Of a stretch of DNA of 64,000 bases, positions 1-10,500 are shown in pieces. Source of the stretch: JANRLF01 sp033762815. Lineage in GTDB: Bacteria > Bacteroidota > Bacteroidia > Chitinophagales > CAIOSU01. A program made the translations under genes and the position numbers. Under the pieces are notes generated by a model. That model searched no databases. It had not been told where the DNA came from and saw only the letters and a program-made list of their open reading frames with translations. Each line of letters starts with the position of its first letter. Position 1 is the stretch's first letter. The stretch is taken from positions 496,001-560,000 of the forward strand of contig JANRLF010000008.1 of the NCBI GenBank assembly GCA_033762815.1, read 5' to 3'.

Positions 1-1807
1 ATTTGGAAAAAGAAAAACTAAACTTTAGCATGGAATCCTTGATACCAAGCAACATCCTTTCTGCCAATTCACTGAACTCTGTATTGCCGGTAATAACACC
101 CATCTTTCTGCAAACCGCAGCCATGGTAGCATTGCCAGAAGGGGTGACTCCATCAAAAAGTTCTTTTTTCCTTACCACCACATCTGTTTGGTAATCAGGC
201 GTATAAAAAAAGAACCCGTTGTGCTCATCATAAAAGTGCTCATGGGCAGTGGCAACCAACTCAGCGGCTAGACCGATAAGGCGCTCATCGTGGCTTGCTT
301 GGTATAAATCGAGCATGGCTTCAGCTAAAAAAGCATAATCATCCAAAAACCCTGGGTATTTTGAACTGCCATCTTTGTAAGTGTGGTATAATAAGGCCTG
401 CCCATGTTCATTGACCTCAACAAAGACCTGTAGCATAAATGCCATGTTTAATTGAGCAATGGACAACCATTCTTCTTCCCCAAATGTTTCATACGCCTTG
501 CAGTATGCTGAGCACATTAAGGCATTCCAGCCTAGCAGTATTTTATCATCCAGCCCGGGTCTAACCCTTTGTGAACGGGCATTAAACAATTTCGCACGGC
601 ATTGGGCCAATAATTCCTGAAGTTGGTGGAAATCCTCCCCTGCCTCTTTAGCCCATTGTTTTAAATCTTTTGGCAGATGAAGAATGTTCACGCCTTCCCA
701 GTTTCCTTCAGGCTGTATTCCATAAACATTGCAAAACACCTTTGCATCATCCCCCAAAAGGGTTTTTATTTCTTCATATGACCACGTATAGAATTTTCCT
801 TCCACACCTTCAGAGTCCGCATCAAGTGCCGCATAAAAGCCGCCCTCAACGCTGGTCATTTCCCTTGCCACAAAGGCCAAAGTTTCATACACCCGTTGTT
901 TGAATAATGGCTCTCTGGTAATCTGGTAGGCCTCACTCAATGCAGTCACCAATAAGGCATTGTCATACAACATCTTCTCAAAATGGGGAGCTAACCATTC
1001 AGCATCCACCGAATACCGGGCAAAGCCACCCCCTAAATGGTCATAAATGCCCCCTAAACTCATTTTAGTTAGCGACAGAACTACGTGGTCCAAGCTCTCT
1101 TGGTTAGCAGTATGGTAGTAATACCTTAACAGGAACTGTAGATTAAGGGTATTGGGAAACTTGGGAGCCCCACCAAAGCCTCCATTTATCTTATCAAAAC
1201 GCTGACGCATTTCATTGAACAACCGGTGCGCCTCATCGCTGGAATACTGCCGCTTTTCATCGCCATCAGTTAGTGGAATTTTTATGAGATTATTATCTGA
1301 TTGGGTGATATGCCGGGTTAAGGAATCTGCTTGTTCATTTACAGCTTCCCTATTGCTTATGAAAGCTTCATGTACGCTGCGCAGCACATTGGACCATGAA
1401 GGACGGCCATGTACATTTCTTGGTGGAAAGTAAGTACCCCCATAAAACGGCTTTCCTTCCGGTGTCAGGAACATATTTAGTGGCCATCCTCCTTGCCCGC
1501 TAATGGCTTGTAGAGCGTCCATATAGATATGGTCAATATCGGGGCGCTCCTCCCTGTCAATTTTAATACAGATATAATGCCGGTTCATCAATTCGGCTAC
1601 CTGCTCATCTTCAAATGATTCTCGCTCCATCACATGGCACCAATGGCAAGCAGCATAACCTATGCTCACCAATATCGGCTTATCCTCAGTTACGGCCCTT
1701 TGCAGCGCCTCCTCTCCCCAAGGGTACCAGTCTACGGGATTGTAGGCATGCTGTAACAAGTAAGGGCTGCTTTCCTTTACCAATCTGTTCGCCTTCGTGC
1801 TTTTCAT
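1..1807 (-). CDS. DUF255 thioredoxin-fold protein (YyaL/SSP411 family), 3' end outside window
   Basis: The minus strand reads without a stop from an ATG at 1807 to the window edge, about 602 residues, so the C-terminus is missing; the family is usually near 670-700 residues. Seen: the N-terminus starts MKSTKANRLVKESSPYLLQH, then NPVDWYPWGEEA and the thioredoxin-like CHWCHVM motif near residue 50, followed by a long helical region with GGFGGAPKFPNT and HFEKMLYDNA blocks that resemble an alpha/alpha toroid of the N-acylglucosamine 2-epimerase type. Known: this layout is the DUF255 (thioredox_DsbH) family, whose function is not settled; a redox or sugar-related role has been proposed. There is no signal peptide, so it is probably cytoplasmic. 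It is divergent from the sensor kinase at 1916, with about 108 bp between them. Family assignment is firm, function is unknown. Confidence 0.9.
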   Translation of the reverse strand, partial: MKSTKANRLVKESSPYLLQHAYNPVDWYPWGEEALQRAVTEDKPILVSIGYAACHWCHVMERESFEDEQVAELMNRHYICIKIDREERPDIDHIYMDALQAISGQGGWPLNMFLTPEGKPFYGGTYFPPRNVHGRPSWSNVLRSVHEAFISNREAVNEQADSLTRHITQSDNNLIKIPLTDGDEKRQYSSDEAHRLFNEMRQRFDKINGGFGGAPKFPNTLNLQFLLRYYYHTANQESLDHVVLSLTKMSLGGIYDHLGGGFARYSVDAEWLAPHFEKMLYDNALLVTALSEAYQITREPLFKQRVYETLAFVAREMTSVEGGFYAALDADSEGVEGKFYTWSYEEIKTLLGDDAKVFCNVYGIQPEGNWEGVNILHLPKDLKQWAKEAGEDFHQLQELLAQCRAKLFNARSQRVRPGLDDKILLGWNALMCSAYCKAYETFGEEEWLSIAQLNMAFMLQVFVEVNEHGQALLYHTYKDGSSKYPGFLDDYAFLAEAMLDLYQASHDERLIGLAAELVATAHEHFYDEHNGFFFYTPDYQTDVVVRKKELFDGVTPSGNATMAAVCRKMGVITGNTEFSELAERMLLGIKDSMLKFSFSFSK

Positions 1808-1887
1808 AGCTGAAAAATACGGATAAGAAACAGCATAAACTATAAACGTGCCAAAGGGAAGCAACTAATTACATAGACGAAATATTG

Positions 1888-1895
1888 TAACTTAG
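1888..1895 (+). promoter_or_regulatory. Possible -7 element for the sensor kinase operon
   Basis: TAACTTAG differs in one base from the Bacteroidota -7 consensus TAnnTTTG and lies 20 bp before the GTG start at 1916. No TTTG -33 element is visible at the right distance, so this is weak. Confidence 0.3.
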
Positions 1896-1915
1896 CTTTA
1901 ATTATCTTCAGTATT

Positions 1916-4879
1916 GTGCTAAGGGCTTTATCTATATTATCATGCATATTAGTCTTTAATACGGTAAAATCGCAAGAGCTATCTTACAAGCATTTTACCG
2001 AAGCCCAAGGATTAAACAGTGATAAAGTTTACTCCATCTTACAGGATAAAAGGGGTTTTATTTGGTTTGCAACAGATGCCGGTGTAGCCAAGTATGATGG
2101 CTATAATTTTAAAAAATTCGATACCAGTAACGGATTACCCGACAATGACGTGTTACACCTTTGCGAAGACAGAACTGGTAAAATTTGGCTAATCATATAC
2201 AATAATCCACCCGTCTACATAATAGATGATTCAGTTCACCAATTCAACCCAGATCGCATTTTTGATGGCACAAACATTAACAATATCATTACAGATAACT
2301 TAGGGACGACTTGGTTCTCTACCTCTAGTAAAGGAATAATAAAATACATAAATGGGAAAATCGAAAAACTGGATAAACATAATAGCAATATCAAATTCAA
2401 CAATACTATTCTTGCTGAGGACTCAAATGGAAACATATGGATAAGCACCTACTTTGGTTACTTTGAGGCAAGCAATCCAAAAAATGCTGTTGCCATAGAT
2501 AAGTCATACTTCGAACAAGAAGCATTACTTCATTTGTTTTTTGCTAAAAACGGGAAAATCTATGGATACAATAGAAAAAATTTTTACTTACTCGAAAACA
2601 GCAAACCCAAATCAATTCTCAATGGCAACAGCACACCTAATAAGTTCATAATTTATTATGTGTCCCCTCATTCAGATAATTCTGTTCTTGTCAGCACTTC
2701 AGATGGAGTTTTTCATATTTCCCTATCAAGTTTCAAAATCATTCACCATTATAAGAAAAACACAGGAACCAGTAGGGCGTTAGTGGATAACGAAGGCAAC
2801 ATTTGGATCACCACATTAGATGACGGAGTATTTTTTTTAAGCAGGAACAGTGCGAACATTACGCATATAATTCCTGACAACGATATCAAATCAACACTTA
2901 CCAATATTGTATTCGATGCTAGAACCAAACAACATGTTATCGGTACTGTATCTGGCAGGCTCTTAACACTAAAAAAAGATTCACTAAGTGAAATTAAGCT
3001 AAACAATTCTGACATATTAGGCACACTAAACAACTGCATAAATGATTCTAAAAATAACTTATGGTGCGTTTGCGACGCATATGTTGTGAAATTTACCAAT
3101 GGAAACTATAGGGTAAATAACCAAGTTAAGTTTGACTTCATAAATGAGTACTTTCAGAAGGAAGCGCTAGAAGGGGCTCTGTTAGTTGACACGGGGATTA
3201 ACATATATACTATTTCTGGTAAGGATATAGCTATAGACAAAAAAGACCGGATATGGATTGCAACTGTTTTTGGCACATTTCGCTTAACTCCGCTGGGTGC
3301 TAAATATAAATTCGAACAAATTTCAAACAATAGGACCATAGCAATATGTGCTGATCTTGAAGATAAAATTTGGATAGCAGGGGAAAACGGATTAGCCTAT
3401 TTTGACGGGAAAAAATTCAACCAATACCAATTTTTAAACCAAACCTTAAGGGGCAATATAAAGGACATTGCCTTTGATAAATTTAACAGATTATGGATTG
3501 CCACACATGGATTTGGCATTTACGTCACAAAGAATGGGCAGGCTCGCAATTTTAACAACAAGTTGGGTCTTTCAAGTAATATTGTTCATAATCTCTGCAT
3601 CGATGGTAATCATATTTGGGCTGCTACAAAATCGGGAATCAACAAAATCATCATGGACAAGGAAGGTACCATAAAACAGGTGGCACCTTTAGAAATAAAT
3701 GCCGATTTACATTATCCCGACATAAAAAACATTATAAAAACGGATAGCTTTCTTTATGCACTATCTCCTAAAGGAATTTCATATTTTAATTTAAACTTAG
3801 CAACCATTGATACGTCCAAAGCTGTTGTGCATATTACGAAATTCTTGGTAAACGATAGTTCAGTAGCTATTAGCGCCCATAACGTGTTTGAATATCACTT
3901 TAATTCTATTAAAATAGAATACGTTGGCATTTCCTACAAAAGCAATGGGAACTTGCTGTATCGGTATCAATTAGAAGGTATTGATACAGCTTGGACAGAA
4001 TCATCTTTCCGCAATATCCAATATCCTTCCTTGCCCCCGGGCAAATACACCTTCAAGGTTGATGCCCGCAGTTTGTATGGAAATTGGAGCAACCAACCAG
4101 CTTCTATTATATTTATTATAAAACCACCCTATTGGCAAAGTTGGTGGTTCAAGGCATTAATGGCACTGCTTTTTGTTGCAGTGCTTGCCGCTATCACATT
4201 TGCTATTATCCGGTATTACCGCAACCGTGCCGAGCTTTCGAAACGATTGGCACAGCTCCAATCGCAAGCATTAAGGGCACAGATGAACCCTCATTTCATT
4301 TTTAATTCCTTGAATGCCATACATGATTTCATTGCCGACCAAGACCAACGTTCTGCGCATCTGTATCTTTCGAAGTTTGCAGCATTGATTAGGCGCATTT
4401 TGGATTTCTCCAGAAAGCATGAAATTTCGCTTCAGGATGAACTGGAAACGTTAAGATTATATGTAGAGTTGGAAAATCTCCGCTTCGAAAACAAATTTGA
4501 TTTTCAGATAGAGGTTAATACCGTTACCCACCCTTTCGACTTAGTGATACCCCCCATGCTCCTCCAACCTTATGTGGAAAATGCCATTAGGCACGGGCTA
4601 CAGAAAAAGCAAGGGAAAGGAAGCCTAACTTTGTCAATCAAGGAAATAGGCAGTGAACTGCACTGCTGGATAACTGATGATGGCGTAGGGCGGAAATATG
4701 CAGAAGCCCATGGTACCAACCTCAAATCACATCGCTCATATGGAATGGAAATCACTAAAGAGCGCATGCAATTGATTGATCAGGGGCACCAAATAAAGAT
4801 TATAGATATGGAGGACGAAATGGGCCATGCGACTGGAACAAAAGTAGAACTGATAATCCCAATTAAAACTATCACATAA
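1916..4879 (+). CDS. Two-component sensor: beta-propeller, Y_Y_Y domain, His_kinase (LytS type)
   Basis: A 987-residue membrane sensor. Order seen: a signal peptide (residues 1-20, ending before QELSYKHFTEAQGL), about 600 residues of propeller repeats with the recurring GxIWxxT/WIAT pattern (DKRGFIWFATDAGVAKYDG, GNIWISTYFG, DRIWIATVFG, NRLWIATHGFG), a Y_Y_Y-like beta domain (about 640-730, RYQLEGIDTAWTESS), one membrane helix (about 740-765), a short coiled coil, then a His_kinase domain whose phosphoacceptor motif MNPHFIFNSLNAIHDFI starts near residue 789, and an ATPase with PYVENAIRHGL and DDGVGRKYA. The propeller would be periplasmic and the kinase cytoplasmic. The start is GTG at 1916: an in-frame TAG lies at 1874-1876 and there is no ATG between. 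Two bases separate it from the LytTR regulator, its evident partner. The ligand cannot be read from the sequence. Confidence 0.93.
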   Translation: MLRALSILSCILVFNTVKSQELSYKHFTEAQGLNSDKVYSILQDKRGFIWFATDAGVAKYDGYNFKKFDTSNGLPDNDVLHLCEDRTGKIWLIIYNNPPVYIIDDSVHQFNPDRIFDGTNINNIITDNLGTTWFSTSSKGIIKYINGKIEKLDKHNSNIKFNNTILAEDSNGNIWISTYFGYFEASNPKNAVAIDKSYFEQEALLHLFFAKNGKIYGYNRKNFYLLENSKPKSILNGNSTPNKFIIYYVSPHSDNSVLVSTSDGVFHISLSSFKIIHHYKKNTGTSRALVDNEGNIWITTLDDGVFFLSRNSANITHIIPDNDIKSTLTNIVFDARTKQHVIGTVSGRLLTLKKDSLSEIKLNNSDILGTLNNCINDSKNNLWCVCDAYVVKFTNGNYRVNNQVKFDFINEYFQKEALEGALLVDTGINIYTISGKDIAIDKKDRIWIATVFGTFRLTPLGAKYKFEQISNNRTIAICADLEDKIWIAGENGLAYFDGKKFNQYQFLNQTLRGNIKDIAFDKFNRLWIATHGFGIYVTKNGQARNFNNKLGLSSNIVHNLCIDGNHIWAATKSGINKIIMDKEGTIKQVAPLEINADLHYPDIKNIIKTDSFLYALSPKGISYFNLNLATIDTSKAVVHITKFLVNDSSVAISAHNVFEYHFNSIKIEYVGISYKSNGNLLYRYQLEGIDTAWTESSFRNIQYPSLPPGKYTFKVDARSLYGNWSNQPASIIFIIKPPYWQSWWFKALMALLFVAVLAAITFAIIRYYRNRAELSKRLAQLQSQALRAQMNPHFIFNSLNAIHDFIADQDQRSAHLYLSKFAALIRRILDFSRKHEISLQDELETLRLYVELENLRFENKFDFQIEVNTVTHPFDLVIPPMLLQPYVENAIRHGLQKKQGKGSLTLSIKEIGSELHCWITDDGVGRKYAEAHGTNLKSHRSYGMEITKERMQLIDQGHQIKIIDMEDEMGHATGTKVELIIPIKTIT

Positions 4880-4881
4880 AT

Positions 4882-5628
4882 ATGCTAAGGACTATTATTG
4901 TAGATGACGAGGAAAGGGCAAGGAACGGACTAAAAAAAATGTTAGAGAAGTATTGCCCCCAAGTAAAAGTAGTTGGCCTGGCCGACTCAGTGGCCAAGGG
5001 GGTGCAAACCATTAAAACACTTCAACCCCAGCTGGTTTTTTTGGACATTGATATGCCTGATGGCGATGGATTCGAACTATTGGAGCGAGTGGGCAATATT
5101 GATTTCGAAATCATTTTTGCCACGGCCTATGACCAATTCGCGCTGAAAGCTTTTAAGGTTGCCGCCATTGATTATTTGGTGAAACCCATTGATTTGGATG
5201 ATTTGATAAAATCCATAGAAAAGGTACAGCACAAGCTGCTACCCACGGAAAAACGCAACTTGCAACTTAATGTATTAAGGGAAAGTCTGAGCGCACAGCG
5301 ATTCAATAAACTTGCTTTGCCAAGTAATGAAGGCCTTGTATTTGTGAACATAGATGACATTATCCGTTTCGAGGCTGACGGCAGCTACACCATGATTTAT
5401 ACTATACAAGGTGATAAAATAATGGTAACCAGGTTGCTTGGAGAATATGAGCAACTGCTGGAACAAAGAGGCTTTTTTAGGACCCACCATTCACACCTTA
5501 TCAACTTAAACTACATTAAAAAATACGTAAAAGGCAGAGGTGGGTACATTGTAATGACCGATGGGGCCTCAGTAGATGTATCCGTGAGGAAGAAAGAAGA
5601 ATTTATGGATTTGCTGAAAGGGGTTTAA
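4882..5628 (+). CDS. LytTR-family response regulator, partner of the upstream sensor
   Basis: This 248-residue protein has an N-terminal receiver domain (1-120) with the acidic pair in IIVDDEE, the phosphoacceptor Asp in LVFLDIDMPDGDGFE near residue 56, and the conserved Thr and Lys in FATAYD and YLVKPID. A LytTR DNA-binding domain follows (about 140-245), with FEADGSYTMIY and FFRTHHSHLINLNYI. LytTR proteins bind pairs of short direct repeats about two helical turns apart. The gene begins two bases after the kinase stop, so the two form an operon; phosphotransfer between them is inferred from that. Its stop overlaps the convergent aspS stop by 4 bp. Confidence 0.94.
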   Translation: MLRTIIVDDEERARNGLKKMLEKYCPQVKVVGLADSVAKGVQTIKTLQPQLVFLDIDMPDGDGFELLERVGNIDFEIIFATAYDQFALKAFKVAAIDYLVKPIDLDDLIKSIEKVQHKLLPTEKRNLQLNVLRESLSAQRFNKLALPSNEGLVFVNIDDIIRFEADGSYTMIYTIQGDKIMVTRLLGEYEQLLEQRGFFRTHHSHLINLNYIKKYVKGRGGYIVMTDGASVDVSVRKKEEFMDLLKGV

Positions 5629-7385
5629 TTAGTCTTTTCGGGCACTTCCAGTTTAATTGCCAACTCCTTCAATTGATGGTCATCAATGATGGAGGGCGCA
5701 TCGAGCATTACATCACGTCCAGCATTGTTCTTGGGGAAGGCTATAAAGTCGCGAATCGAATCGGCGCCCCCTATTAATGCCACCAATCTATCGAACCCAA
5801 ATGCCAGTCCTCCATGTGGAGGCGCACCAAATTCAAAAGCCTTTAACAGAAAGCCGAATTTCTCTTCCGCCTCTTCCTTGCTGAGCCCAAGAGCATCAAA
5901 CATTTGCTCCTGAAGTAAGCGTTCATGGATTCTAATTGACCCCCCTCCTATTTCTGTACCGTTCAGTACCATGTCATAAGCACTGGCCCTCACTGCTCCC
6001 GGATTGGTTTCCAGCAAAGGCAAATCTTCTATCTTAGGCCGAGTGAAGGGGTGGTGCCTTGCCACCCAGCGTTGGTCATCTTCTGCCCATTCCAACAAGG
6101 GAAAATCTACCACCCATAGGAATTTATACTCATCAGGATTTCTGAGGCCCAATTGCTCCGCCACTTCCAGTCGCAAATCGTTCATGGCTTTTCTGGTCTT
6201 CTCTTCCGCTCCCGCCAATACCAGTATCAAATCTCCAGGCTCTGCGGAAGTAGCAGTTGCCCATTGCTTCAGTTGGCTCTCATCATAAAATTTATCTACC
6301 GATGATTTTAGGCTGCCATCAGTGTTGTATTTCACATATACTAAGCCCGAAGCACCAACTTGTGGCCGCTTTACAAAATCGGTCAAGGCATCCAATTGTT
6401 TCCTGGTGAACTCCGAACAACCTTTAGCGACAATAGCCACCACCAGTTCCGCATCATCGAACACTTTGAAGCCTTTACCCTGCACTAGACCGTTCAGTTC
6501 GTTAAAGGTCATCCCGAAACGGATATCAGGCTTGTCGCTGCCGTACAGTTTCATCGCATCCGCATAAGTCATCCGGGGTACTTCACCAATATCTATGCTC
6601 TTTACCTTTTGGAAAATGTGCCTAACAAGACCTTCGAACATCTGCACTACATCTTCTTGGTGCACAAATGACATTTCGCAATCTATCTGGCTGAACTCCG
6701 GCTGCCGGTCTGCCCGCAAGTCTTCATCCCTGAAACATTTCACCATTTGATAATAACGGTCATAACCGGCCACCATCAGCAGTTGCTTAAAGGTTTGGGG
6801 CGACTGGGGCAATGCATAGAAAGTACCAGGGTTCATTCGGCTGGGAACCACAAAATCCCGAGCACCTTCAGGGGTACTTTTAATTAAAAACGGGGTTTCT
6901 ACTTCTATAAAGCCTTTGGTATTGAGATACTCACGGGCGGCCATGTTCACTTTGTGGCGCAACTCAAGGTTGCGTTTCAAAGGGCCTCTCCTAAGGTCGA
7001 GATACCGATACTTCATGCGCAACTCGTCGCCGCCATCCGTCTCGTCTTCAATAGTAAAAGGGGGTGTTTTTGCTTGGTTCAAAATTTCAAGTTCATTAAC
7101 CACCACTTCTATTTCACCAGTAGGTAAATTTGGATTCTTGCTTTCCCTTTCTACAACTATCCCCTCCGCACGGATAACGAACTCCCGGCCCAACGATTTT
7201 GCTAGCCTGAACAATTCGGCATCCTTCTCTTTTTTGAATGCCAACTGCGTAATGCCATACCTATCGCGCAGGTCAATAAAAATCAACTCGCCTAGGTCGC
7301 GGGTACGCTGCACCCAGCCACTTAATGCCACTATCTGGTTTAAGTGGCCAATATTCAATTCTCCGCAATGGTGTGTTCTATACAT
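5625..7385 (-). CDS. aspS: Aspartate--tRNA ligase
   Basis: A 586-residue class II aminoacyl-tRNA synthetase of the bacterial type, which charges tRNA-Asp with aspartate. Seen: an N-terminal OB-fold anticodon-binding domain (GWVQRTRDLGELIFIDLRDR, residues 23-42), motif 1 near EVETPFLIKSTPEGARDF, motif 2 at VKCFRDEDLRADRQPEFSQ, the bacterial GAD insertion between motifs 2 and 3 (about 280-410), and motif 3 at GGLAFGFDRLVAL. Length matches the family. ATG start at 7385. It lies between unrelated neighbours: convergent with the LytTR regulator and divergent from the adhesin at 7592. Upstream on its strand is TACTTTAG (7440-7447), a near match to the Bacteroidota -7 element, giving a leader of about 50 bases. 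Confidence 0.97.
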   Translation of the reverse strand: MYRTHHCGELNIGHLNQIVALSGWVQRTRDLGELIFIDLRDRYGITQLAFKKEKDAELFRLAKSLGREFVIRAEGIVVERESKNPNLPTGEIEVVVNELEILNQAKTPPFTIEDETDGGDELRMKYRYLDLRRGPLKRNLELRHKVNMAAREYLNTKGFIEVETPFLIKSTPEGARDFVVPSRMNPGTFYALPQSPQTFKQLLMVAGYDRYYQMVKCFRDEDLRADRQPEFSQIDCEMSFVHQEDVVQMFEGLVRHIFQKVKSIDIGEVPRMTYADAMKLYGSDKPDIRFGMTFNELNGLVQGKGFKVFDDAELVVAIVAKGCSEFTRKQLDALTDFVKRPQVGASGLVYVKYNTDGSLKSSVDKFYDESQLKQWATATSAEPGDLILVLAGAEEKTRKAMNDLRLEVAEQLGLRNPDEYKFLWVVDFPLLEWAEDDQRWVARHHPFTRPKIEDLPLLETNPGAVRASAYDMVLNGTEIGGGSIRIHERLLQEQMFDALGLSKEEAEEKFGFLLKAFEFGAPPHGGLAFGFDRLVALIGGADSIRDFIAFPKNNAGRDVMLDAPSIIDDHQLKELAIKLEVPEKTN

Positions 7386-7591
7386 TTCAATACTCCTTAC
7401 AATCCAAACATGCTACTTAACGTTAAAAAAAAGCAACGGCTAAAGTAGCAATATTTTTCCTGCTTTGCAGTGATATGAAGCTTTTCAGGATATCATAAAA
7501 AGAAAAATACGCATTAAAACCTTTTGGGCACTGGATTATTACCTAAGAATTAAGTAATTTTAAAGGTTTCGTCACCTTTTTCATCATCAAT

Positions 7592-10500
7592 ATGAAAAAA
7601 ACCTACGCATTTTTATTGGCATTTTGCCTGTCTGCATTGCTTATCCCGCTAAAGGTTAATGCATCACATGCACTTGGTGCAGATATTACCTATGAATGTA
7701 TCGGGCCGAATACTTACCGCATTCTATATTCCTTTTATCGCGATTGCGATGGGATAACTCCAAGCACTACTGTAACCCTTAACTACAGTTCCGCATCTTG
7801 CGGTGTATCAGGCACTATTTCATTAAGCCCAAATGCTGGATGCTGCACGCCTACTGGATTGTGCAACCAAGACGAGCTGCCTGGGGTGTGTAATTCGGCA
7901 CAGAGCCAAACAACCTGTAATGGAGGTTCATTGCCAGGTGTGGAAGTTTGGACTTATTGTGGCACTCTTACCTTGCCCCAACAATGTAGCGACTGGGTAA
8001 TCTACTATGGGGAATGTTGCAGAAACTCTGCAATTACCAATATTCCGGGCGCTGATGCTTACGACGGCTTTGTGTTTGCTAATATTAACAACGCTTCCGG
8101 AACCTGCAACAACTCTCCTTTCTATACCAGCAACCCCTCTGAATTGTTCTGTGCCGGTTTTTCATACTGCTACAATCAAGGTGCGGTTGATATTGACGGC
8201 GATTCCTTGGCTTTTTCTTTGGTAGCACCACTTAGTGCGCTCAATACCCCTATTACTGGTTATGCTGCTGGCCTATCGCCTACTAACCCAATGAGCACTG
8301 TGGGTGGCAATTCTTTCACTTTCGATTCCACCACTGGGCAAATGTGCTTTACGCCTGATGTCTCCCAAGCAGCCGTAGTAGCTGTAGAGGTGCGCGAGTA
8401 TCGCAGGATAAATGGGGTCACGGTTTTGGTAGGCACTACCCGCCGAGATATCCAGTTTCAAGTGTTGGCCAGTGGGCTTTGTTCAGGTGCAGCACCTTCT
8501 TCGCCTGAACTGACTTCCACTACTGGTGCAGCTTTTTTGGACAGTGTCACGCTTCAAATGTGTAATGGTGGTACGGTAGCATTCAATGTGGTATCCATAG
8601 ACTCCTCAGGAACGACCAACTTAACTATGACTTCCAATGCAACTACGGCTATACCTGGTAGTACTTTCAATATCACTGCGCCCAATGATACAGTAACAGG
8701 TTCTTTCTCGTGGACACCTGGCATAGGCGACACTGGTCTTTATTTCTTTACCGTTACTGTACAGAACGATGCCTGCCCAGTACCACGGTCGGTAACTCAA
8801 ACCATTAAGGTATTTGTATATAGCACGGTAGTTGCGGCATCCAGTGCCCCTGCTTTTTGCGGCGATTCGGTACAGCTTTCCGCCATCGGTGGTTCTATTT
8901 TCAACTGGACACCTGCAGCGGGCTTAAGCAATCCAAATATTGCCAACCCACAGGCCGGGCCAACGGTACCTACAACCTATACCGTTACCACGGAATGCGG
9001 AAGCGACACCATTACTATAGGCGTAGGAGCCTCTTATAACGTTGTAGCTGCACCTGACGATACTATTTGCTTAAACGGATCTACTACCATTACGGCCAAT
9101 GTAACGGGAGGTAATGGTCCTTTTACCTACAGTTGGACACCTACCACTCCTGCTGGATCCATTTCCAACCCTACCTCAGCAAGCCCTATTGTTTCTCCAC
9201 CAGCAACTACCACTTACACCGTGGTGGCTACTTCCAGTGAAGGTTGTAGGGACACTAGTACCGCATTGATTACCGTTCAAGGGGTAGCACCTAATATTAC
9301 CGCAACCGCCACGCCTGACACTGTTTGTCCTGGCGGAACAGTGGTTTTGGATATTTCAACGGCTCCCCAATCTTGTGGGTTGAGCACTCGTCCATGTATT
9401 ACTTCCAATATTGACTATACGCTAGGTTCAGGAACACAATTCGGCACTACTACTTCCGCACCAGCCATTTATGGGCACTTCTATGAAGGAACAAGGATGC
9501 AGATTTTGTACCGAGCTTCGGAGTTACAGGCCCTTGGCATAACTGGGGGCACCATCTCTCAAATTGCATGGAATATTGCCCAAATCAATGGCACTACCCA
9601 ATACTGCAGTTTTAGCATCAAATTAGGCTGTACCAACCTCACCGCTTTAACTAGCAGTTGGCAAGGCAATATGTTAACCGTGCTGAACCCACGTACTGTT
9701 TCCATTACTACTGGTTGGAATAATTATGTCCTTGACAATTCATTTGATTGGGACGGGGTAAGTAACATCATTTTGGAAGTATGCTATTCAAATGACCCAT
9801 GCCAGACTACCTATACTAATAACAGTCCAACTTATTATACCACCACTTCCTATAATTCTGTGGCATATGTTCGTCAGGATAACAATGCCAATATCTGTGT
9901 TACTACCACCAACCCCACTACTTCCACCCAACGGCCAAATACCCGTTTTAGCATATGCCAGCAAGGCCTATTGCCAGGGGCCGTAGTGAGTTGGACCCCA
10001 ACTACCGGCTTAAGCAACCCTAACGACAACAATCCATTGGCGCAAGTATTCAACACTACCACCTATACAGCTAATGTTACTGAAGGTGCCTGTGTGGGCT
10101 CAGGCTTTGTTACCGTTGTGGTTGACAACAGCCTTCAATTAACGGCTACACCGCAGGATACCAGTCTTTGCGTACCTACCCCAATTACCCTTACTGCCGC
10201 TGCCAATGGTATTGCTGCTCCTGTTCAACTCACGTGTGGGGTTAACGGAACCCTTTGCGGTGGGCCAGTAGCAACTGATACTGTGGGTACTGCTGCTCAA
10301 TTGACTACTGCAACCACCCCTTACAAGGGCTCAGAGTACGAAGGTCGTATCCAAATGTTGTTCCGTGGCTCTGAACTACAAAATGTTGGCTTCTCAAGAG
10401 GAATCATCAATAGCTTGGCATTCAATGTTTCCAATAAAGGCAGTGCAGGACAGTTCCAGCAATTTACCATACGCATGGGCTGTACCAATTCCGATACTTT

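Noticed and set aside
6916..7443. 175-residue plus-strand frame over the 5' end of aspS
   Set aside because: It lies fully antisense to a conserved synthetase and shows no family features.
7471..7579. TGATAT...ATATCA (7471-7495) and AAAGGT...ACCTTT (7562-7579) inverted repeats before the adhesin
   Set aside because: Six-base arms in AT-rich sequence are common by chance. The second is in the leader and might be a small attenuator, but nothing supports it further.
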